Origin: Chromera velia
Taxonomy: Eukaryota > Sar > Chromeraceae
Direction: 5' to 3'
Assembly (NCBI GenBank): GCA_018398765.1
Contig: JAHBMJ010002629.1
Coordinates: forward strand, 1-17,331
Length of the DNA stretch: 17,331 bases
Of this stretch, positions 8,825-17,251 are shown in pieces (the first letter of the stretch is position 1; every line of letters begins with the position of its first letter). The notes under the pieces were generated by a model. It worked only from the letters and a program-made list of their open reading frames with translations. It was not told where the DNA came from and did no database searches. The position numbers and the translations under genes were made by a program.

Positions 8825-9382
8825 TAGATACTACCTAAAAATCCGAACAGGAATACGAACATCCAACGAGCATACTACCAAGACGCCCCCCGGTCTCTCC
8901 AGAGTCCTTCCATCTTCCCCACTTCCCTTCCGTTGCTAGAGTAGATCCTCGGCCGTTCTACGGTTCTCCAGGTAGCATCCTCGATTTTTTATTTTCTCAA
9001 GGTCACTCGTGGGCTGGCGGACATCCCTGCCTTGGTCAGTCGATCTCCGGGAAGGGGGCTTCTCGAGGTAATCTTTTTTTCAGACGATGGGGGGAAGCCT
9101 TACTACTGTGTGCGTGCAAAGAAAGAGTCCGAATCGGAATAGCAGACTGTAAGCAGGGACTGTCAACACTAGTTTTATATGTATGCTTATCCAGCGTCTC
9201 CAAAGTCAAAATTGTAAAGTAACAGCCGGCTTGCTAGCCCTCCTTCCCAGAATAGGCTTGCCAGCACAGAAGATATATGTGTTCTGGTCTATTCTGATCG
9301 GGCGGATATAGGCGGGATGGTTATGTATATATCGCTGGGCGCGCTGCGGCCGGGCGCTCCGGCGTGGAACTACCCGGCCCAC
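8825..9382. other. Non-repetitive sequence, nothing recognised
   Basis: Mixed composition with pyrimidine-rich patches around 8890-8935 and 8975-9000. No open frame of interest on the plus strand. A long minus-strand open frame (9206-9883) crosses part of it but overlaps the interspersed repeat and GC-rich duplicated sequence and does not resemble a known protein. Confidence 0.5.
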
Positions 9383-9424
9383 GTGCAGCCTCGGGCAGGC
9401 CGCGTGCAGCCTCGGGCAGGCCGC
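9383..9424. repeat. Perfect 21-bp tandem duplication
   Basis: GTGCAGCCTCGGGCAGGCCGC occurs twice in a row without mismatch, followed by GCGTGCATGCAG. Confidence 0.9.
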
Positions 9425-9738
9425 GCGTGCATGCAGAATTGTGTTTCGCGCAGTAGGTGAGTGCCTTGATAAAATGTCTACGCATGTTTTTTTTCCGGGA
9501 TACAAAAAAAAACTTCTGTAGGCCTCTAACGATATTCGAAGGCGAACGCAGGCGATGGCAGCTCCGAAAGCCAAAAATAAATTCGAACGTGGCCGAGCTA
9601 ATAAGACTTCGAATTTTGGTATCTCAAACTGGTTTTCTATGGTCTTCAAGAGAGACTGGGCCCGGCGCCTTCGACGCCAGGCTTCGAATTTCGAAATCCG
9701 AAACGCTTTCAAATTAATTAATAACCTGTATATATATG

Positions 9739-9898
9739 ACGTGCACGCGGTTCTGAAAAGCATGCATACATATACTTCGCTGCCATAGCCCCCGCCCCAT
9801 ATGGCAGCACAGATATGCCCAAGCCTCCGATGGTGTACATCAATTAGCGGACCCCTAAATAGCCCCCCAAGGCACTCACCCAACTGGTTGGGTGTATT
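9739..9898 (+). repeat. 165-bp interspersed repeat, copy 3
   Basis: Third and most distant copy, 0.9 kb further on. It keeps GTTCTGAAAAGCATGC, CATAGCCCCCGCCCCAT, CCTCCGATGGTGTACATCAAT, TTAGCGGACCCCTAAA and the identical terminal hairpin CCCAACTGGTTGGG. Sequence just outside differs between all three copies, which argues for dispersal as a unit. Confidence 0.75.
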
Positions 9899-10397
9899 TT
9901 ATGATAATAATACAGGTCAGATGATTTGGATCGCACACATAAGGTGCGTGCAGAGTATACATATGCCGTATGTTCAAACATACTATGCTATACTATGCCC
10001 ACCTAGGACTAGGCTAAGCCTAAAGAAAATCCAAGTACCTGTGACTCTGTCCAGAGACGAAGGTGCCCTCACCTGTTGTGCCTGCAATGACATATTGCAA
10101 CATGAATTAAGTCTCGGAGTCCATAAGTTTTTCGCTTTTATCTTCTTTTGAATGACCTCTCATTCCTCTCTTCTAACACTTTATACAAAAAGTGCTCTGT
10201 CTATCTACACACCTTTTGTTTTCACTTAAACCGACCTTCAGATCTTGATTAACAAAAGAAGAAATGTGTACATCGTTTCTTATCAGGCAGCGAAGCCGCC
10301 GCCCCCCTGTCTAGCTGCATTGGCTCCTTTTGGGCTGTAAAGCTCGGGATCAGCCGGATAAGTCTTTGACATGAAGGTTCTGATCTTTTTTTTTCTG
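9899..10397. other. Spacer before the retroelement, nothing recognised
   Basis: No repeat or RNA gene seen. A plus-strand open frame from the 165-bp repeat to about 10151 has a few cysteines (CCACNDILQ) but no domain I can name. A T-run at about 10386-10394 lies just before the leading repeat of the retroelement. Confidence 0.5.
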
Positions 10398-10733
10398 TTG
10401 TTGTATGTTGGAATTGCAGTTGCTTGTCTGATATGTCGGGATTACGAGTATGTGCATTGATACTACGGCTTGTGCCAGGATGATTTTAAATTGTGTGCGT
10501 GATCGATCGTTCATGGGGTGGTGTTTGAACTATGCCGAGATTTATTGATTTTTCGCACCGTACGTGTATTTAGCATCGAATTGGCATGTGTTCGTCTATC
10601 TATACATGCGTACTGAGATACAAGCATATGAGATTTTGAGTAGAAGGACTGCTCTTCCACTGAACATAGTGCTGCCACCTACTAGCACAGTGTGGAGATG
10701 GTTACGACATATATTACAGCTGTCTGAAGTAAT
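10398..10733 (+). repeat. Leading direct repeat of retroelement copy 1 (pLTR- or 5' UTR-like)
   Basis: This 336-bp block recurs at 16002-16356 in the same orientation. The two are roughly 85% identical by eye, including a perfect 37-bp run around GCATGTGTTCGTCTATC. Almost every mismatch is a transition. It lies upstream of the coding blocks in both copies. Because it flanks copy 1 on both sides it behaves like a terminal repeat, and in Penelope-like elements tandem insertion generates such pseudo-LTRs. A conserved 5' UTR shared by two tandem insertions explains the data equally well. The frame at 10549-10749 is open in both copies, but its amino acids are no better conserved than its bases. 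Confidence 0.8.
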
Positions 10734-11021
10734 ACAAATTCTAAGGTAACACTAATTATATATATTTTTGAGGCGGCGTTTAGCCAAAAACTCAAGATTT
10801 TCATGATACACCTGTAGGCTAGCCTGTAGGCAATTGTCTTACCTTCAGGGGCAAGGAGTTGATTGTTTTATAAGCAGAATTGTAGGCAGAAAGGTAGACA
10901 TTCTCCAGAAAGTCCGCTTGAAAGTAGGATCTGTAGCTTTGCATAATGAGTGGACAGTGGGACAACGAGTTGGGAGCAGTGCCTGCCATTCTAGTGTATA
11001 GATAGGGAGACGGCCCTCCGG
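10734..11021 (+). other. Sequence between the leading repeat and the first coding block
   Basis: No counterpart in copy 2. It begins with an AT-rich stretch and has a local CCTGTAGGCTAG-CCTGTAGGCAA duplication near 10809-10831. No open frame of note. Confidence 0.5.
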
Positions 11022-11810
11022 ATGCGTGGGCAGGGGGGTTCCGCGCAGGGAAGGAGAAAGGCAGTTATAGTAGAGATGGGGGATGGAAAGAATATGCAGG
11101 CGGCGCTGGAGAGGGCAAGGGCAGGGTTAGCGGCATAAGTGATGGACGTGTACGACTTCCAGGGAGGAGGTGGTGCAAAGAGCCTGCTCCTGCAAGCAAT
11201 ACCCGAGAACCAGATGAAACAGATCGAGGCCGTGAATAAGAACTCCCGTCTGCATGAATTTACGTGCATGATAGCGAGGTCCGTTGATGCAAACAAGCTC
11301 TGGCACCCGTCCTTTCAGTTCAAACTGGACAGGAGGACCCCAAATCTGGCATACTCTCCTGGACTAGCGTTTGTCAGGGAGGCGATGACATCCGGGGCTC
11401 ACTTTGGGTATGACTTCCTCGATATCCCCTTGAAGGGGCCCTTCAGGGCTTTGAAGAGGGAGATGTACCCGGTAGGAGGGGCAGGGCAGAAGGAGTTCGA
11501 AGAAGTAGGAGAGGCAATGGTAAATGAGATCGGTGGGAAGTACATCAGCTTCTACTGGCTGGTGGACTTCATTTTTATGATGCTTCCTAGTGGAGAGTTG
11601 GGGGAGAGGATGATTAGGGAGATAGTGAAGGCCTGCAGGGTTTCGTCTCCACTGCAGTTCACAAATAATGTGACTGCATTGGCGAGACAGTGGGAGCTTA
11701 ATTCGGGCCCAGGGGATAGGGTTGGGTGGGCTGCCGAGAGGCCTGACACCGACAGCTCTGCTCGGGGGGGGTGTAAAGATGGGCGTGGGTGGGAGTACAA
11801 GTGCATATGA
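11022..11810 (+). pseudogene. Retroelement accessory reading frame A, interrupted by one stop
   Basis: Open in one frame from an ATG at 11022 (a second ATG in frame at 11076) to TGA at 11808, about 260 codons, with one in-frame TAA at 11136-11138. Upstream the frame is closed by TAG at 10992. After the stop the protein has VMDVYDFQGGGGAKSLLL, a charged region (HPSFQFKLDRRTPNLAYSPG), a Gly/Glu segment and a hydrophobic stretch near FYWLVDFIFMMLP. No zinc knuckle, protease or RT motif is visible. By position, between the leading repeat and the RT gene, it could be a gag or ORF1-like protein of the element; a captured host gene fragment is also possible. Reading frame length and non-repetitive composition argue it was once coding. 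The segment is absent from copy 2. Confidence 0.55.
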
Positions 11811-11879
11811 GTCTAAATCAAAGAGGTCACACAAACAAGTCCCTGTGCTTGAAAACTGACCTTTATACTGAAGTCTGAC

Positions 11880-12235
11880 CTTTGTATTTCATGTGCCTGC
11901 ATCGCGCGCGCATATGCATACTTAATCGAATAATAGTCAAATTTTAAAACGTTTTTAGCTAACAGTATCATTAAACAGATTTAAATTTGAAAAACATTCA
12001 CGCGCAGCAGCTGGCAGACACTGTTGATCAATCACTTTTAGCTAGTTAGCGCTAGAATTACTTTTAAAAACTTGAATCTAAATTTATAAACATTTGTTAT
12101 CAGCTTATTTATCATTGATAAACTAAAAAAAAAATAATCTAATTAACTTATATTTTATATCAAGAAAATGTAGAATAATACTATCAATATAAAGGTTGGA
12201 TTTCAGCATAGAAGTCCATTTTCAAGCATAGGGAC
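11880..12235. other. AT-rich island between two coding blocks
   Basis: Strongly AT-rich and without open frames, inside otherwise G-rich retroelement sequence. It contains a direct TTTTAGCTA pair (about 11953 and 12037), a small palindrome TTATCATTGATAA and a ten-base A-run. It may be an inserted element or an intergenic spacer; I could not define ends or a target duplication. Confidence 0.45.
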
Positions 12236-12344
12236 TTAGACGTGAAGAAGGGCGGTTCAACAACGATAGCCACAGCAGCAGCAGCAGGAGGGGGAGGAGG
12301 CCATCTGGTTCTCCCACCGGCATGCAGGTCCTCAGGTGCCTATT

Positions 12345-13092
12345 ATGATCGTAGAGGAAGACGTGGCCCAGCCGGGCACAGATCAAGACCTACCATAGGC
12401 AATGGGGGGGGAAAGTATCACAGGGTCGGAGGGATTTGCGGCAGCTGCCGCCGCGCCTGGGGCGAGACCCCTGTCTGCTAAGAGGAGGAGAGAACAAGTG
12501 GATGAAGGGGATGGGGGGGTGAATAGGGGGGTGAACGGCCGGAGGGGGGGTAGTGGATGCAAAGAGCAGAGGGACCGAGGGGGACAGATCTGAGTTTGTC
12601 TCCCCGGTGAATATGATACCTAGCTAGGTGTGTTGAACAGCCTGGGAATGTACTTCGGGGCTTAGGCCTTGAACCTCCGGGAAGAGGATCCGGTGACAGG
12701 ATCTCCTTCGGCAATCTGCTGAAGAAGGCACCGGTGTTCAGGGACGCGGAGATGCAGGCAGTCGTCGAGTCGTCGAAGCTGATCAAAATCGATATCGATT
12801 GAGGGGGTAGAAGAGAGTGTGGTGAGGAGGGATCTCGTACAATTCTTTACGGACTGCGGGGTAGGCAACATTCCAGATGATGCAGACATTCAGGCCCTCG
12901 TGTTTGGGGTGGCGTTGGCCCTTTAGAAAGGAAAGGGCGGCCAGAGCGGTACTTGACTGAATGATCGGGGTACAATTTCGGAACGACCTAATCAAGGTCC
13001 TAGATAGAATTGCGAGATGCGGAGATGGCCTGCATTCGATCGTATATGCCGAAGTGGAATACGGTGAGAGTGAGGAGGAGAGTGAAAGGTGA
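12345..13092 (+). pseudogene. Retroelement accessory reading frame B, frameshifted
   Basis: A protein-like reading can be followed through several frames. Frame 3 from ATG 12345 (MIVEEDVAQPGTDQDLP, TAG at 12396) continues through an Ala-rich stretch and a basic, nuclear-signal-like AKRRREQ to about 12550. Another frame gives GDRSEFVSPVNMIP to about 12620. Frame 2 runs from about 12629 to 12799 (DRISFGNLLKKAPVFRDAEM). Frame 3 from 12801 to 12923 gives RRDLVQFFTDCGVGNIPDD. Frame 1 runs from 12925, with TGA at 12958, to the final TGA at 13090-13092. Most shifts lie near G-runs. No known domain is recognised. The last 25-30 codons have a counterpart in copy 2 that stops at the equivalent place, supporting a genuine element protein, perhaps ORF1. 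Its end overlaps the start of the RT frame. Confidence 0.5.
12507..12550 (+). other. Potential G-quadruplex
   Basis: Four runs of 4, 7, 6 and 7 G (12507-12510, 12513-12519, 12526-12531, 12544-12550) separated by loops of 2, 6 and 12 nt on the plus strand. This meets the usual G4 pattern apart from one slightly long loop. Confidence 0.65.
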
Positions 13093-15806
13093 GTTTAGCT
13101 GGAGGTTCAAATCTGACTGCATGGGCAGAGAGGTGACAGGGGTGGGTGGGGGGGATAGGGCTTTGAAGAGGTCGGAAAGGTTGGCTTCTGGACGTAGAGG
13201 TGTTTTGATCTACTTGGACAAGCTGTCGGAATTCCTTACGGTTAGGAGGAGGATTATGGTGGCAATGGTGAGCCAAGGAGGGACTGCGTTCTCCCATGCT
13301 GCTTGTTTGTCTGCTGTGGGGGGGTTTGGAGGTGGGGGGGGGAGTCTATCTGCCGGGAACGGGAGGGGGTGGGGTACAATCTCTAGCCCTACAAACACAG
13401 CAATCTTTGTTTTCCGCTTGCTTCTATTGTCGCTTCTCAATAAGAAGAGAATGAGTGACAATCAGCTGAGGACTTTGTCTGTTTGTGAGAATGATCTGTT
13501 GTCTGTCTGTAGCCTGTTTCCTGTTCGTGGGGTATTAGGGATGGGGAGGGCAGTTTTTGATGCGAATGTGGGCAGGTTGTACAAATTGAAAGGGTAGTCC
13601 ATCACAAAGATTAAGGACACAAGAAGTAAAACGTTCTGTTTGCCTCTAGCGGACTTCTTTCCTTTTTTTTGGTTTAAATTTATTGGTCAGTAATGAGGGA
13701 TTGGTGGAGGGAGGCCAATATGGAAGGATCTTTGGGGGTGGTGGTTTTACCAGCCTGTTTATGTAATCTACAGCAAGCGTTTAACAATTTCTACTCTGTT
13801 TAGGGGGGGAGGGTAACGACGTGAATGGGGGGGGAGTTATTGAAGAATCTGTAGATGCGACGTGCACTGATGGTTCTGCGTGCCCATGTTGATCCCTCAG
13901 GATTATGTATAGTTTGGACTGCCTTGATGGACATGTCTGCTCTCTGCTCTCTTTCTCCTCATCTTCGGTCTGCTTTCTCTCTTCCCTCGAATTTCTCCAC
14001 TACTTTTAAGCTGTGGCCGGGGCCTGGGGGATGGAAAGGGGTGAGGAAGGGTTTGTTGTCTTTTTTATCGTACGTGAATGCACTCAGGGGGGGTCTTGTA
14101 GATCAAGCATGTAGGGGGCAGGTGTCTATATCTGCTGCTGCATAGGTGGATCTACAGTGTCGTTGGCTTTCCATGTTAGAGATGTATCGTTTAGGCCCCA
14201 AGTTGGCCAAAAAGGGGTCCGCGGTTGTGAAAGCGATGAAGGCTGCGCTTGTCATTACACCCGTTGATAGAGCTAAGGGCAACTTAGCTTTCCTCTGCCG
14301 TCGGATGTATGTTGTGTCTGTGTATAGGGCCTTCCTTGCGGATGCCACATATATTCAACTTACTCCAAGGCAAATCGCTGATCATGAGTCTCTGTTGTTT
14401 GATCCATCTTTTTGGTCTGTCCCAATGAAGACATTTATAGCTCAGTTTGCGATTCCTAGCAGAACACGACATGAGTTTGGGACAGGGATTCTCTGGCCAA
14501 AGAGGAAGTCTTGGGGGTTCGATGGTTTGGTTGTGGGCAGTTGGAATGCATTGAAATTCAAGCAGTTGGTTTTATATGCAAAGCACTGTTGAAAGGGGGT
14601 CTTTTCTTTTTTCTGTAAGGTTTTTAACGGACTCTTGAAATTTTTTGCACCACATTGTGATTTGAATTCTATTTTCCAGTTTCAGGAAATGTTGGGTGAC
14701 TTCAATGGGTGACTTCAACGTTAGGTTCGGGCGGGTTGCAGACAGGGCGTCATCTATGCGTGCCCTACCGAGCTGGCCAATACTAGGTTCGGTTGCAATT
14801 GTGGTGAATGACATCAATTAAGGCGTACTTTCCGTCTTTACCCCGGGCTGACTTTTTGTCTTCTCTTGATGCTTTAGTTTGTTTTCTTTCTTCTTCTTCC
14901 AGGCATCTTTTTGCTGTTTTAAGAAAGGGGGGGTCTGTTTTCATGAAGAGTGCGGGCCCTGCTGTTGGGGAGGCGTGGCTCACAAGGTATGTGAAGAAGA
15001 AACAAGAGGTTTTCCTCTCCACATATACAAATCATACACATGCTACCTATGTTCCGTTGAGTTTGTTGTGTGATTTAATTTGAGTTGACTTTAATTCAAA
15101 TACTATCCGGGTGTTGGGAGAGAGGGTTGCTCAGATAGAGGGCTTCCCGCAAGGGAGTCCGTGTTCACGCGGGGGTGCGCGTTTTTATGCTGCATGCCAT
15201 TGAAAAGAATATCAGAAAGTACTTCTCCTGAATGTTACTTCATGGCAGTCTTTTAAGTGGTTCATGAGGCGCTATATGGACGATTGGACGTTGATGGCTC
15301 GTTCTGTTGCTCGCAATTTTTTTGGAAACGATCCTTTTATGCTTTTACTACAGTGCTATGATTTCTACCATGGTACATGTATTTTGGAGAGACAGTATGG
15401 GAAGGAGGTTTTGGGTCTCTCTCTCTTCACTCTCGAGAGTGTCCCAGAAGTTGTTTTATTCTCTCCAAAGAATCCGAATAGATCTGTTTTCTCCCCTTTC
15501 ATTGATGCGTCCTTAGAGACTGCATATGGGAGTGATCTGTTCTTACATTCTTCTGTTCATTTGCGTCCCCATTTCGTTCATGGGAATGCATATATGGTCA
15601 GCCGCTCTGCGCGTTCAGGTCTGATATGCAGTCATGTTATAAAAATGTTTTTATCCGCAAATCTGCCTACCTGTTTGATGGTAAGGGAGTTGTCATTAAT
15701 GTTGGTTGAATTACTGTCTTTGCGATGGCCTTTTAATTTTTTTAAGGAACAGTATTTGCATGTTTTGGTCCGTACGGCCAGCACGGATCTGATTGAAGGC
15801 GATTGA
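13004..15806 (+). pseudogene. Reverse transcriptase of a Penelope-like or related non-LTR retroelement, decayed
   Basis: About 930 codons in broken frames: frame 2 to 13597, frame 1 from 13681 to 14592 (TAG at 13801 and 14143), frame 2 to 14815, then frame 3 to the TGA after 15803 (stops at 15081 and 15201). Motifs in order: LP..L..LQQ..NN.Y at about 13747-13797; DKG-like PVDRAKGN with Asp at 14266; LWPKRK at 14491; motif A NDI-KAYFPSLP with catalytic Asp codon 14810-14812 and a 1-nt frameshift right beside it; motif B GFPQGSPCS at 15141; motif C YMDD at 15273-15284; KNPN at 15468; then a thumb-like tail. RT identity is secure. The DKG-like motif before the palm is typical of Penelope-like elements, but the GFPQGSP/YMDD/KN.N combination also occurs in other protist RTs. 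No GIY-YIG, integrase or RNase H is visible. The gene cannot make a full enzyme as it stands. Confidence 0.85.
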
Positions 15807-16001
15807 AGGACAGTTGAATGAGGTTGCATTTCTTAAGCACTTTAGGCCAATGATATATTGAATGTGTTTACATTTGTATGTTCCTTATTTCAATTCTTTT
15901 TGTCCTTTTAATCTTTGATCGAACGTCTCTTTTACTTAGCACACAGAGCCAGAAGTGATAGAGAAAAGACAGTAGTGAGACCGGAGGGGGGGGTCGCGCA
16001 T
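15807..16001 (+). other. Short 3' region of retroelement copy 1
   Basis: Only about 195 bp separate the RT stop from the next leading repeat, too little for a complete downstream GIY-YIG domain. It is T-rich in the middle (15865-15915) and ends in a G-run at about 15985-15992. I see no polyadenylation tail or target-site duplication. Confidence 0.5.
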
Positions 16002-16356
16002 GATGTTATGTGTTAGAATTGCGGTTGCTTGTCTGGCATGTTGGGATTTAGAGTATGCGCATTGATATTATGGCTTGTGCCAGGCTAGTGTGCCAGGACG
16101 ATTTTACATTGTGCGCACGACCGATCATTCACGGGGTGATGTTTGAGCCATGCCAAGATTTATTGATTTTTTGCGCCGTATGTGTATTTGGCATTGAATT
16201 AGCATGTGTTCGTCTATCTATACATGCGTACTGAGATACTAGTACAGGCATGTAAGATTTCGAGTAGAAGGACTGCTTTTCCACTAAATACAGTGCTACC
16301 GCCTACTAGCACAGTGCCGAGACGGCTAGGATATATGTTACAGCTGTCTGAAGTAA
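16002..16356 (+). repeat. Leading direct repeat of retroelement copy 2
   Basis: Counterpart of 10398-10733, 355 bp. The extra length is mainly a local duplication of GTGCCAGG near 16079-16098. It leads within about 30-50 bp into the RT reading frame of copy 2, unlike copy 1 where more than 2 kb intervenes. Confidence 0.8.
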
Positions 16357-16384
16357 TGGCCTCTTTGTTATCCTTCCTATTACA

Positions 16385-17251
16385 ATGATTGAGGGTGGTC
16401 AGATGAATTTGTGCATGATGGAATACTTATGTATTCGTGTATACAAACCTACATGGAATACAGTTGGTATGTTGAGGAGATTCAAGAATGACCTGGTGTG
16501 TAATTTGAGGGACCCTAATAAAAGGGATGTTCACTCAATTGCGTGCAGGTGTAGTGACAGGGTCTCAAGTCTGGGGAGGAGACTTGAATCTTCTGTTCAC
16601 ATGTCGAAGTTGGCGGGAAGAGTTGATAAAGGGGGCATTTTCCAATCTCGCTCCCTTTTTCTCTACAGGGTCACTGGCGAAGAGGATGTGGGGGTGAAGA
16701 GAGGGGAAGGGGACGTGACTTCTCTTTTTCGTGCACGACTGCTGACTGCATTGTTTAAGAAGGTCCTTCCCGATTCATCTCTTCGTTCATTTGATGCGAT
16801 AAAGAATGATTTGAGTGCATGTATGCGCATGGTGCCCAGGGGCGGGATTCTTGGGGGAGGGAGGGCAACTTTTGACTTGAATGTGAGACAAATGTGCGAG
16901 TTGAATGGCTGGTCAGCAGCGACTTTGCTCAGAGGGGAGCTGATTATGATTCGGGTGCCCCTCGCTGACTTGTCTTTTTTCTAATCTTTTTATTTCGCCA
17001 TGTTTGAGGAGATAAGGAAAACTGTGTCTCCATTGTCAAAGTTTAACGTGAGGCTTCGCCTTCTCCCTACAAAGCTAACTGATCTCCAACAGACTTTGGA
17101 CAATACATATGGGATTTGTGGGGAAGGAAAAGGGGGTGAAGGTTCTTTTTGTGGATCGTCGTGTCGTTATAGAGAGATTGCAGAATTATTTGATCTTCTT
17201 TTGCTTGATAATAGAGATTCTACGAAATTGAAAGTCTCTTCCAATAGCTGA
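16385..17251 (+). pseudogene. 5' part of the retroelement RT gene, copy 2
   Basis: One frame is open from about 16385 (Met codon at 16403) to TGA at 17249, about 288 codons, broken only by TAA at 16982-16984. It aligns with the N-terminal region of the copy 1 RT gene: YKPTWNTVGMLRRFK with YMPKWNTVRVRRRVK; NDLSACMRMVPRGGILGGGR with NDLLSVCSLFPVRGVLGMGR; VPLADLSFF with LPLADFFPF; and LLPTKLTDLQQTLDNTY with VLPACLCNLQQAFNNFY. The catalytic palm lies beyond what the window shows or is missing. It is less degraded than copy 1. The ORF-B-like frame upstream also ends here, with TGA at 16489-16491. Confidence 0.7.

Noticed and set aside
9206-9883. 225-codon minus-strand gene
   Set aside because: It runs through the antisense of the 165-bp repeat, a GC-rich 21-bp duplication and sequence without homology I can recognise; the equivalent frame is broken by a stop in repeat copy 2.
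10549-10749. Small protein encoded inside the leading repeat
   Set aside because: The frame is open in both copies, but amino-acid identity is not higher than nucleotide identity and the changes show no synonymous bias by eye.
11930-12230. Organellar DNA insertion
   Set aside because: AT-rich, but I recognise no mitochondrial or plastid gene or rRNA fragment in it.
13107-13125. tRNA-like B box (GGTTCAAATC)
   Set aside because: No matching A box, acceptor stem or anticodon arm upstream; it lies inside the RT reading frame.
10398-16356. LTR retrotransposon with two LTRs
   Set aside because: The repeats do not show TG...CA ends or a primer-binding site that I could find, no integrase, RNase H or protease is visible, and the RT motifs are of a non-LTR/Penelope type.
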